From Fen-1258 sp964441505 (lineage in GTDB: Bacteria > Bacteroidota > Ignavibacteria > Ignavibacteriales > Melioribacteraceae), in contig CAYTUV010000001.1 in NCBI GenBank assembly GCA_964441505.1, positions 124,001 to 188,000 of the forward strand: DNA of 64,000 nt. Direction: 5' to 3'. This document shows positions 8,812 to 16,415 of this stretch, piece by piece (the first letter of the stretch is position 1; each line of letters opens with the position of its first letter). The notes under the pieces are model-generated. The model ran no database searches, was not told where the DNA came from, and was given only the letters and a program-made list of their open reading frames with translations. The translations under genes and the position numbers were made by a program.

Positions 8812-8910
8812 ACTTCTAAAAACTGTCTTTTGTAAATATTTAACGCAGAGAACGCAAAGAAAAAGCAAAGTTCACAAAGGATATTGAAGTTTTTAGAACT
8901 CCCTTAATAA
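8812..8910. repeat. degenerate phrase-like repeat (ACGCAGAGAACGCAAAG type)
   Basis: Intergenic tract of variants of AACGCAGAGAACGCAAAG and GTTCACAAAGG. It is framed by the words ACTTCTAAAAACT and AGTTTTTAGAACT, which are nearly complementary and could close a long hairpin. Related wording occurs at 36285-36330. Confidence 0.5.
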
Positions 8911-8954
8911 AGTAATAAAGAAATTCCGAACTTTTTAAATTAAGAAAGATATCA

Positions 8955-9659
8955 ATGCCCGAGGAACAGCAGACTGAAAATCCGTTCGAGGAACAACTTT
9001 TCGACAGAATGGCTAAGCTACCGCCGAAAGCGCATTCAAAAAAAATTCAACGCTCAAAAAATAATGTTGTGTTAACCGGTGTGTGTTCCGGAGTTGCCGA
9101 TTATTTGAAACTAGATGTAGCAAATATTCGCCTTGTTGCCGTGCTTTCAATTTTATTGGGTGGCTGGAGTGTCGCGGCTTATTTTATCACTGCTTTGCTT
9201 TTACCTGTCGATAAAAATCCAAAAGAACTTACTGCCCGGGAAAGATCAGCACTGCAAAAAGAGAATTTTAGAACTGTATTGAGTGGTCTATTCATCTTGA
9301 CGGGATTGCATTATGCATTTATTTATATAGGAATCGGAAGCGGCGAAAGATTTTTTATTCTTCCGAATGGATTCATTTTTCCGATAGTGGCTATTACTGC
9401 CGGAATCTTTTTTCTTACCAGGAATGATCAATGGTACGAAGGATCTGATCATTTGAAGAAAGAAAATTATTTCCGCTCCCGTGCGGACAAAAAAATCATG
9501 GGTGTTTGCGGCGGTCTGGCTGAATATGTCAATATTGATTCTTCCACTCTCAGAATTATTTTTATTCTTGCAACACTTCTAACATTTGGAATGTTCGCCA
9601 TTATTTATCTATTTCTTGGCGTCTTTACACAATTAGAATCGAGACAAAGATTTGAGTAA
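8955..9659 (+). CDS. protein with two PspC domains
   Basis: Membrane protein of 234 residues made of two PspC domains. The first spans about residues 32-78 (N-V-V-L-T-G-V-C-S-G-V-A-D-Y-L) and the second residues 172-225 (K-I-M-G-V-C-G-G-L-A-E-Y-V). Two hydrophobic segments lie between them. PspC domains sense envelope stress in the phage-shock response. The next gene overlaps its stop by 8 bases, so the two are translated as a pair. A sigma/anti-sigma pair lies beyond on the opposite strand. Confidence 0.88.
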   Translation: MPEEQQTENPFEEQLFDRMAKLPPKAHSKKIQRSKNNVVLTGVCSGVADYLKLDVANIRLVAVLSILLGGWSVAAYFITALLLPVDKNPKELTARERSALQKENFRTVLSGLFILTGLHYAFIYIGIGSGERFFILPNGFIFPIVAITAGIFFLTRNDQWYEGSDHLKKENYFRSRADKKIMGVCGGLAEYVNIDSSTLRIIFILATLLTFGMFAIIYLFLGVFTQLESRQRFE

Positions 9660-10227
9660 CAGCCGGCTCGTGCTTGGAATAAGCTTTCTGCTCGTTGGCG
9701 TATTTTCACTATTGAGATACTTCGGTATTGTCTCTATTTCGGATGAACAATTATTCGGAACGGTCATAATTCTGTATTCGCTGCCAACCGTTTATTGCTC
9801 CTTGGAAAACGGGAGAAGAGAAAAATTGGTTTGGGCAACAGTTCTGTTCTGTGCGGGAGTGGTTTTTATTGTTAAATCATATTTCGAAATTCTGGATACA
9901 CGTGGTATAGTATTTGCCTCAATTTTATTTGCGGGGGGAGCGGCGTTCATGCTTTTATTTATCGAGAATACGAAAGAGAAAATTTTTCTGCTCTCAGCCC
10001 TCTTACTGATTTTTTTAAGTTATTTATCGGTAACATTTTTTAAAAAACTTGGGCTGTTCGAGACGGTAAACAAAATCGGAAATTTATTCGAAATTTTCTG
10101 GCCTGTAGTTTTGATGCTTTTAGGGATAGTTATATTTATACATAGGAAAAAAGAAATTCTAGTTAACACCTCTACGCATAACTCCACCGCTAAAAATTCC
10201 GATCAGATAATTAACCGCAGACGGTGA
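9652..10227 (+). CDS. membrane protein, LiaF-like transmembrane region
   Basis: Integral membrane protein of 191 residues with about five hydrophobic helices. The layout resembles the membrane part of LiaF/DUF5668 proteins that accompany PspC genes; I have no clear motif to prove it. The start is a TTG at 9652, overlapping the stop of the PspC gene by 8 bases, which indicates translational coupling. Its last 23 codons overlap, on the other strand, the end of the anti-sigma gene (69 bases). The tail after the last helix is polar and probably cytosolic. Confidence 0.75.
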   Translation: MSNSRLVLGISFLLVGVFSLLRYFGIVSISDEQLFGTVIILYSLPTVYCSLENGRREKLVWATVLFCAGVVFIVKSYFEILDTRGIVFASILFAGGAAFMLLFIENTKEKIFLLSALLLIFLSYLSVTFFKKLGLFETVNKIGNLFEIFWPVVLMLLGIVIFIHRKKEILVNTSTHNSTAKNSDQIINRRR

Positions 10228-11295
10228 CACAGCACCTTCCTTTGATTCGATTGTAATCCGGAACGATTCAATCTGTTCTTTAGGCAGGAACGGAAATGAG
10301 ACGATCTTCATATATTCACTTCCTGTTGGCCTGTAAGTTCCCAATGAGTAAGTCTGCCCTTTATTAACAACCCAGACCTGAAATGCCTGAGCCGGAGGAA
10401 GTTGTTTGGCATTTTTAAATTGAATGAGTCCTTCCTTTTCGTTAAATGAAAGCATTACACGAGCGGATGAGTTTTCAGAGGGATCTGCACTAGTTAAATT
10501 TACAACAGAGATATCTTCGTAGTTGAAGAATTCAATCAAAGAAGTATAATTTGTAATAAAATTATTTGCGATGCCAAGTTCACTCTTCAAACTGACTATA
10601 TCATCTTTTAGATCCTTAATTTCCTTATTCATTGAATCGATTGAGCTATAAGTGAAATACCCGAGGATCGAAAAAAGGATTATTGTTAAGAGAAGCGCAA
10701 TCCATCCCGCAGCCCCGGATGATGTCTTTTCCGGTTGTGCCGGTTTAGTATCATCTCCGGTTGGCATTTTAACCAATGATGCCGGCGGCGGAATCGATTC
10801 TAATCTTCTGGGATCTTCTAAAGGAGTTTTCTGCTTTGAAGCGCTTGTTTTAATTTTTTCTTGAAGTATAGGTTCCAATAATTTTTGCGTAGCAAATGTG
10901 GAAGAAGGTTCATCCGGTGAAAATTGAAATGCAGAAGTCGTCTTTGAATTTTTTTTTGTTTTAAATGTTAATGTATTTGGACTTGGTGGCGCAGATGGTG
11001 TATTCTCAACCCGTTCATATAAACTTGTTTTCTTTTTTCCTTCAATAATCTTTGTCTTTATTTCTTCCTTCATTCCAATAAGTTTTTTTGCCACCATGTC
11101 TTTTATGGCTGGATCCGGATTTTCGAGATCAAGAATTACAGGAATCATCGAAATAATATTTTGCAACTCTCCTAATTCACCCTTGGGAAGTTCACCTCCG
11201 GCTTTCAAATAGTCTTTGAAATGTGTATAGTTATCCTTATCCATACAGCCTGCAGCAAATGCTGAAATCATTTCGTGTATCATCTTATCTGCCAT
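10159..11295 (-). CDS. anti-sigma factor, RskA-like
   Basis: Single-pass inner-membrane protein of 378 residues. The N-terminal cytosolic part (about 1-80) resembles an anti-sigma domain, followed by a long linker rich in Pro, Ser and Lys. One membrane helix lies near GWIALLLTIILFSILGYFTY. Outside it, a short coiled coil (KEIKDLKDDIVSLKSEL) leads to the RskA C-terminal domain, recognised by AFQVWVVNKGQTYSLGTYRPTGS. It lies 3 bases after the sigma gene, the standard order. It should hold that sigma factor at the membrane until an envelope signal releases it. Confidence 0.87.
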   Translation of the reverse strand: MADKMIHEMISAFAAGCMDKDNYTHFKDYLKAGGELPKGELGELQNIISMIPVILDLENPDPAIKDMVAKKLIGMKEEIKTKIIEGKKKTSLYERVENTPSAPPSPNTLTFKTKKNSKTTSAFQFSPDEPSSTFATQKLLEPILQEKIKTSASKQKTPLEDPRRLESIPPPASLVKMPTGDDTKPAQPEKTSSGAAGWIALLLTIILFSILGYFTYSSIDSMNKEIKDLKDDIVSLKSELGIANNFITNYTSLIEFFNYEDISVVNLTSADPSENSSARVMLSFNEKEGLIQFKNAKQLPPAQAFQVWVVNKGQTYSLGTYRPTGSEYMKIVSFPFLPKEQIESFRITIESKEGAVSPSAVNYLIGIFSGGVMRRGVN

Positions 11296-11298
11296 CAG

Positions 11299-11877
11299 CT
11301 ATTCCCTCACCAGAAAATCTCGTAAACTGTGCAATGCTGTCATAACTTTACCACGAACCGTCTCAACAGGAACATTAAGTTTATCTGCGATTTCGTCAAT
11401 CGTATAGCCCTCATAGTAAGCAAGGTGCAGGACATATTTCTGCGTATCGGTAAGCTTACCTAGAGATTTTTCAATTTTAGGTTTGATAGTAAATGCGGTG
11501 TTGAAATCTAAACTATCCATCTCATGTGTAAAAGTCGGAAGTATATAATAATCTTCATATTCATCGTCATAAAACTCAGCGTTGGAGTCGGCTGATCGCT
11601 CACGTCTCAAAGAATCGACAGCTTTATTGCGCGCCAATGAGATAAGCCAGCTGAAAACGTTTCCGGTCTTAAAATCGAATTTCTGAATTTTTCTCCAGAT
11701 GATAACAAATACTTCGATAAGTATCTGATCGGCTGTTGCCTGATCCGGCGAGATTTTTTTTATGACTGTATATAACAATCGAGAATAACGGTCGTAAAGT
11801 TCTTCCAATGCACGTGATTCAAACCGCGCAATCTCAGTCATTAAATCTAAATCCGACAAATTGCTGAACTTGCTCAA
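11299..11877 (-). CDS. ECF RNA polymerase sigma factor (SigK-like)
   Basis: Sigma-70 family ECF factor of 192 residues. Region 2 spans about residues 22-95, with FVIIWRKIQKFDF and WLISLARNKAVDSLRRER. Region 4 spans about residues 130-185, with L-T-D-T-Q-K-Y-V-L-H-L-A-Y-Y-E-G-Y-T and the helix-turn-helix EIADKLNVPVETVRGKV. It is followed 3 bases later by its probable RskA-like anti-sigma gene. The divergent alaS start is about 220 bases away across a repeat-like gap. Confidence 0.93.
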   Translation of the reverse strand: MSKFSNLSDLDLMTEIARFESRALEELYDRYSRLLYTVIKKISPDQATADQILIEVFVIIWRKIQKFDFKTGNVFSWLISLARNKAVDSLRRERSADSNAEFYDDEYEDYYILPTFTHEMDSLDFNTAFTIKPKIEKSLGKLTDTQKYVLHLAYYEGYTIDEIADKLNVPVETVRGKVMTALHSLRDFLVRE

Positions 11878-11947
11878 ACATTACTCATATTGTGTGGAAT
11901 ACTCTAATCAAAAGTATAACTACTGAATCAAAATTGCAATTGGCATT

Positions 11948-12060
11948 TAGCTTTCGGTTGTCAGTTATCAGATTTCAGTCAATGGGCGATCTCAACAAGA
12001 AGTAATTATCCAAATAAACTTTTTTAAAAGCTGATTGCCGAACGCTGATTGCTGAATGCT
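11948..12060. repeat. degenerate phrase-like repeat (GCTGATTGC type)
   Basis: The gap between the sigma gene and alaS carries GTTGTCAGTTATCAGATTTCAG, written here only as wording in 22 bases broken by T/A variants, and later GCTGATTGCCGAACGCTG with ATTGCTGAATGCT. Similar wording (TGATAGCAGAATGCTGAACG) appears at 37811-37830. No gene seen. Confidence 0.45.
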
Positions 12061-12101
12061 ATTTTATTATATTTCGCTCCAGAAAAACAAAAGATAGAAT
12101 T

Positions 12102-14669
12102 ATGACTTCAAATGAAATCCGCCAACAGTTTTTAGATTTTTTTAAGAATAAAGAGCACAGAATAGTACCCAGCGCACCGGTTGTTCCATATGACGATCCG
12201 ACGCTGCTCTTCACAAATGCTGGAATGAACCAGTTTAAGGATGTATTTCTTGGCACCGGTTCACGTGAATATAAGCGCGCAGCCGATACACAAAAATGCA
12301 TTCGCGTTTCCGGTAAACACAACGATCTAGAGGAAGTGGGACACGATACTTATCACCACACTTTTTTTGAAATGCTGGGGAATTGGTCTTTCGGAGATTA
12401 CTACAAGAAAGAAGCTATAGGCTGGGCATGGGAACTGCTGACCGAGGTTTGGAAACTTCCGAAAGAACGATTGTGGGCAACTGTTTACAGAACAGATGAT
12501 GAGGCGATGGCGTTCTGGAAGAGTGAAACTGATATTAATCCTGAACACATTTTAAAGTTCGATGAGAAAGATAATTTCTGGGAAATGGGTGATACAGGTC
12601 CTTGCGGTCCATGTTCAGAAATCCACATAAACCTAAGTGATAACCTTGAAGACGGAAGTCTGGTAAACGCCGGCTCACCTTTGTGCATTGAAATCTGGAA
12701 TCTGGTTTTCATTCAGTACAACCGAGATGCACAGGGCACACTGCACGATCTTCCTTCTAAACATGTCGATACCGGAATGGGATTCGAACGCGTCTGCGCT
12801 GTACTTCAAAAGAAAGGATCAAACTATGATACCGATGTTTTCACTCCAATCATAAAATCTGTTGAAAAACTTTCCGGCGTAGAGTATAAAAACGAGAGCG
12901 ATATGATTTCGATGAGAGTAATTGCCGATCATATCCGCACACTAACATTTGCAATTGCAGATGGCGCAACACCAAGCAATGAAGGACGCGGTTATGTTCT
13001 CCGCCGTTTACTTCGAAGAGCGGCACGTTACGCGCGTAAAATTAATTTGAAAGAACCGTTTTTATACAAACTTGTTCAGGTTGTAGTTGATAATTTCAGT
13101 AACGTCTTTCCTGAAATTCTTTCTAACAAATCCAATATCGAAAAAATTATTAAGGCGGAAGAAGAAAGCTTCAACTCAACGCTCGACCGCGGAATAGAAT
13201 TGTTCGATCTACTAGTGAAAAAACTAAATGTGAAAAATGAAAAAGTCATTCCTGGAGACGATGTATTTAAACTATACGATACTTTCGGATTCCCCGTTGA
13301 TCTTACCGCAGTAATGGCACGCGAACAGGGATTTACAATAGACGAAGTTCGTTTTAACGAATTGATGAATGAACAGAAAGAACGTGCAAGAAGGGGAAGA
13401 AAAGAAGTAACTTCATCAGTAAAGATTTCTTTTGATGCTTCAGCTACTTTTACAGTATATGAAAAAACTGAATTTACTGGATATGATGAATTAAAATCCG
13501 AAGCAAAAATAATAAACGTAATAAAATCTGATAAACAAACATTTATTATTCTCGACAAGACTCCCTTTTATGTTGAATCTGGTGGACAGATTGGCGACAA
13601 AGGAAATTTGATTATTGGCGACACCCACCTGCGCGTTTTGGATCTAACAAGAGTTGGTAATCATACTGTTCATATTGTTGAAAATGCAAATAGAGTAGGG
13701 TTAACAAATGGAATGTCTGTGATCGCCGAAGTTGATTCGAATAGAAGATGGGACATAATGCGCAATCATTCTGTTACACATTTTCTACACAGAGCGTTAA
13801 GAGAAATTCTCGGCGCACATGTACAGCAAGCGGGATCGTATGTCGGTCCGGATCGTTTACGTTTCGACTTTACACATTTTGAAAAAGTTAACTCCGCTGA
13901 AATTGAGGCGATAGAATCATTGGTGAACGATAAACTCAGAGAAAATTTGCCGCTGCTTCATCACCGCGATACTCCGTTTGAAGAAGCAAAAAAGATGGGC
14001 GCGCTTATGTTCTTTGGCGATAAATACGGAGACAGGGTAAATGTTGTTCAGTTCGGCGATTTTACAATGGAATTCTGCGGCGGTACCCATGTTAAGAACA
14101 GTTCCCAGATCGGTTTGTTCAAAATAGTAAGTGAGTCGTCTATAGCAAGCGGCGTAAGAAGAATAGAAGCAATTACTGGCGCGGGAGTAGAGAAATTTAT
14201 AAAGGACCAGCAATTGAGAATTGAGAATGTAGAATTGAGAATAAATGAATTAACCGATGAAAAGAAAAAATTAGAAAAGGAATTGACGGAACTAAAATTT
14301 AAAGAAAAACTCGGCGGAATTGACTCAATTATTTCTAACCCGGTTTCAGTAAATGGTATAAACATCTTTAAGGGAAAGGTTGATGTATCCAACATGGACG
14401 AACTAAAATCCATTGGCGACGAACTGCGCGAGAAGATGAAGAGCGGTGTCGGCGTCTTGATATCTGAAATTGATGGTAAAGTTGGAATCGTAGCTGTTGT
14501 AAGTGATGACTTAATCAAAGAGAAAAAAATTCTTGCCGGAAATATTGTTAAACAGGTGGCTCAGATTGTTGGCGGCAGCGGCGGCGGAAAACCTCACCTT
14601 GCAACTGCCGGCGGAAAAGATGTTTCAAAGATTGGTGAAGCGTTGGATAGCGTAACAAAACTATTTTAG
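12102..14669 (+). CDS. alaS: alanyl-tRNA synthetase
   Basis: Charges tRNA(Ala) in the cytosol. The 855 residues cover the class II catalytic core, with TFFEMLGNWSFGDYYKKEAI near residue 88. The editing domain has its HxxxH zinc motif in HSVTHFLHRAL and the partner Cys/His in FCGGTH. The C-Ala domain ends with GGSGGGKPHLATAGG. A coiled-coil linker (about 704-735) is encoded by a repeat of GAATTGAGAAT words also found between genes elsewhere in the window. A good terminator follows the stop. Confidence 0.97.
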   Translation: MTSNEIRQQFLDFFKNKEHRIVPSAPVVPYDDPTLLFTNAGMNQFKDVFLGTGSREYKRAADTQKCIRVSGKHNDLEEVGHDTYHHTFFEMLGNWSFGDYYKKEAIGWAWELLTEVWKLPKERLWATVYRTDDEAMAFWKSETDINPEHILKFDEKDNFWEMGDTGPCGPCSEIHINLSDNLEDGSLVNAGSPLCIEIWNLVFIQYNRDAQGTLHDLPSKHVDTGMGFERVCAVLQKKGSNYDTDVFTPIIKSVEKLSGVEYKNESDMISMRVIADHIRTLTFAIADGATPSNEGRGYVLRRLLRRAARYARKINLKEPFLYKLVQVVVDNFSNVFPEILSNKSNIEKIIKAEEESFNSTLDRGIELFDLLVKKLNVKNEKVIPGDDVFKLYDTFGFPVDLTAVMAREQGFTIDEVRFNELMNEQKERARRGRKEVTSSVKISFDASATFTVYEKTEFTGYDELKSEAKIINVIKSDKQTFIILDKTPFYVESGGQIGDKGNLIIGDTHLRVLDLTRVGNHTVHIVENANRVGLTNGMSVIAEVDSNRRWDIMRNHSVTHFLHRALREILGAHVQQAGSYVGPDRLRFDFTHFEKVNSAEIEAIESLVNDKLRENLPLLHHRDTPFEEAKKMGALMFFGDKYGDRVNVVQFGDFTMEFCGGTHVKNSSQIGLFKIVSESSIASGVRRIEAITGAGVEKFIKDQQLRIENVELRINELTDEKKKLEKELTELKFKEKLGGIDSIISNPVSVNGINIFKGKVDVSNMDELKSIGDELREKMKSGVGVLISEIDGKVGIVAVVSDDLIKEKKILAGNIVKQVAQIVGGSGGGKPHLATAGGKDVSKIGEALDSVTKLF
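14211..14245. repeat. GAATTGAGAAT repeat tract inside alaS
   Basis: Three near copies of the word GAATTGAGAA lie in frame within alaS. Nineteen bases, AGAATGTAGAATTGAGAAT (14224-14242), recur exactly in the intergenic tract at 27774-27792. In the protein they encode the start of a charged coiled coil. Confidence 0.7.
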
Positions 14670-14700
14670 TAGTTTTTTCCACAACGTATTTGAAAAGAGA

Positions 14701-14733
14701 AAGCCCGACTTCTTTTAAAAGCCGGGTTTTTTT
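14701..14733. terminator. intrinsic terminator after alaS
   Basis: CCCG-A-CTT pairs with AAG-C-CGGG around a short A/T loop, with one A-C mismatch. A run of seven T follows. It lies 32 bases past the alaS stop, and the convergent T9SS gene ends just beyond. Confidence 0.85.
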
Positions 14734-14741
14734 GTCAAATT

Positions 14742-16076
14742 TTATTTGACCAGCATCATTTTTTTCACGTCAACAAAACTTCCCGACTGTAATTTGTAAA
14801 AATAAATACCGCTGGCGAGTGATGAGTGTAGAGTTGAGAACGTAGAGTGATGAATTCCGGCGGTTTGGAATTCGTTGACAAGAGTAGCAACTTGACGTCC
14901 AAGAGCATCATAAATTTTCAGTGTAACAAAACTGCTAACCGGTAACTGATAATTTATAATTGTTTCCGGATTAAAAGGATTTGGGTAATTTTGACTAAGA
15001 GAAAACGATGTAGGAAGACTCTCTGTGTTTTCTACATCCACAGGATTGAAGTCAAGTTTAGTCAAACCAGATGCACTACCAATCCAGAGATTTCCGTTTT
15101 TATCTACAACTAAATCGTTTACACAAGTAGTTGGGAATGTACTGTTATCATTAACATAGTTTGTCCATGAAGAACCGTTAAATTTATAAAGACCCTTTCC
15201 ACCGTATTGACCGCAAAATCCTGTTCCAACCCAAACATCGCTACCTTTGAAAGCAATTGCACTTACATATCCGTTCGTTAATCCTCCACCGGATGGTTTA
15301 TAATTGCTCCAGGTAGAACCGGTAAATTTTGAAAGTCCGCCTTCAATAAAATAACCGGTAGCGGGATCTTTGTCCATACAACCAAACCATACATTTCCAG
15401 AAGCGTCCACATTAATTTCTCTAACATAACTTCCGCACAATCCGCCGTTTGTGTTTTCTTTTGTATATTGATTCCAGCCTGTTCCATTAAATCTAAAAGC
15501 TCCTACTCTTGTTCCACACCAAATATTACCTTGTCTATCAACCGCGATTGCTTCTACCGTTTGATAATTGTATGCATCGTAAAATGTAGATGGGGTCCAT
15601 GTCGTCAATCCGTTAAATTTGACAACTCCGGAATTAGAAACATTGCCGTTATTAATCCCGACCCATATATTTCCTCCTGCGTCTGCAGTTACACAATAAG
15701 ACTGATCATTCAAAATTCCGCTGTTAGCCGCAGTGTAATTAACCCAATTTGAGCCGTCAAATTTAAAAAGTCCATAGCTATATGTACCGGCCCAGACAAT
15801 ATTATTGTACACGCACAAACCTGTAACCGACCTATCTTTCATAGGTGAGTTGTTTGGATTGTAGTTAGTCCAGTTGGTGCCATCAAATTTAACCAACCCA
15901 GCAAAGCTAGTACCGATCCATATATTACCATTTGCATCTGTAGCAAGATTGTTTGCGTTATTATCGGGCAATTGATAATTGGTATTCTGTGGAGTATAGG
16001 TAGTCCATTTTTGTGCGTGAAGTGATGATGAGATAATAAGAAATGAAATGATGAGAATAACGTAGTCCTTTTTCAT
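14742..16076 (-). CDS. T9SS-sorted two-component-regulator-type propeller protein
   Basis: Secreted or surface protein of 444 residues. It has a signal peptide (about 1-21, ending at HAQ). Repeats of about 45-50 residues with the pattern D-x-x-G-N-x-W-x-G-T follow and should form a beta-propeller (residues 25-345). The C-terminal type IX sorting domain has NYPNPFNPETIINYQLP and ends KKMMLVK. The linker in this tail (residues about 415-425) is encoded by one of the repetitive GAGTTGAGAACGTAGAGTG tracts. Ligand and role unknown. Confidence 0.88.
   Translation of the reverse strand: MKKDYVILIISFLIISSSLHAQKWTTYTPQNTNYQLPDNNANNLATDANGNIWIGTSFAGLVKFDGTNWTNYNPNNSPMKDRSVTGLCVYNNIVWAGTYSYGLFKFDGSNWVNYTAANSGILNDQSYCVTADAGGNIWVGINNGNVSNSGVVKFNGLTTWTPSTFYDAYNYQTVEAIAVDRQGNIWCGTRVGAFRFNGTGWNQYTKENTNGGLCGSYVREINVDASGNVWFGCMDKDPATGYFIEGGLSKFTGSTWSNYKPSGGGLTNGYVSAIAFKGSDVWVGTGFCGQYGGKGLYKFNGSSWTNYVNDNSTFPTTCVNDLVVDKNGNLWIGSASGLTKLDFNPVDVENTESLPTSFSLSQNYPNPFNPETIINYQLPVSSFVTLKIYDALGRQVATLVNEFQTAGIHHSTFSTLHSSLASGIYFYKLQSGSFVDVKKMMLVK
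14818..14860. repeat. GTAGAGTGATGA-type repeat tract inside a T9SS gene
   Basis: Variants of GAGTGATGAGTGTAGAG and GAACGTAGAGTGATGA occur here within the sorting-domain coding sequence. The same words occur in the intergenic tracts at 27761-27800 and, on the other strand, at 33714-33755. In the protein they give a Ser/Thr/His/Leu-rich insert. Confidence 0.6.
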
Positions 16077-16415
16077 GGCCGCTCCTTTCTCTTTTTAGAG
16101 AAGTGATATATGAATTTGGACAGAGAATAATTCGAATGCCGTCCAGAAAAATATTATTGATCTATATCAATGCTTAACGAAATAAGCCGTAATACCACTA
16201 AGCCATGAAATTTCATAAACAACTTAAAAAGAAAATAATGAATTGTAAATGCGGACTTGCTTGTTAATATATCTGTGTGATGCAGGCAACATATGGTGGA
16301 AAGATTTCATTAATAACAGATGAATTAGCATTGACGGATCGTGAACATTGCTTATCTAAGAATAGATAAGAGACGCTCCGACGGAACGTCTCTCTAAAAA
16401 AATTGCTGAACTAAC
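16077..16415. other. gap between T9SS gene and RND operon
   Basis: No credible gene. The right part holds two neighbouring hairpins described separately. The rest is AT-rich with no recognised motif beyond probable promoter DNA for the minus-strand T9SS gene. Confidence 0.5.
16351..16393. terminator. tandem hairpins after the RND efflux operon
   Basis: CTTATCT (16351-16357) pairs with AGATAAG (16364-16370). Next to it, AGAGACG pairs with CGTCTCT across 16369-16393, with further inner pairing TCC/GGA. The pair lies 22-65 bases beyond the stop of the minus-strand RND gene, where an operon end is expected. The T-run is poor, so termination is likely but not certain. Confidence 0.5.

Noticed and set aside
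13076..13558. Open frame of 160 codons antisense to alaS
   Set aside because: Ser/Phe-rich mirror of a conserved synthetase; no own start signals.
16205..16267. Twenty-codon frame ending N-C-K-C-G-L-A-C
   Set aside because: Cysteine-rich ending is curious, but there is no ribosome site, partner gene or repeat of the pattern.
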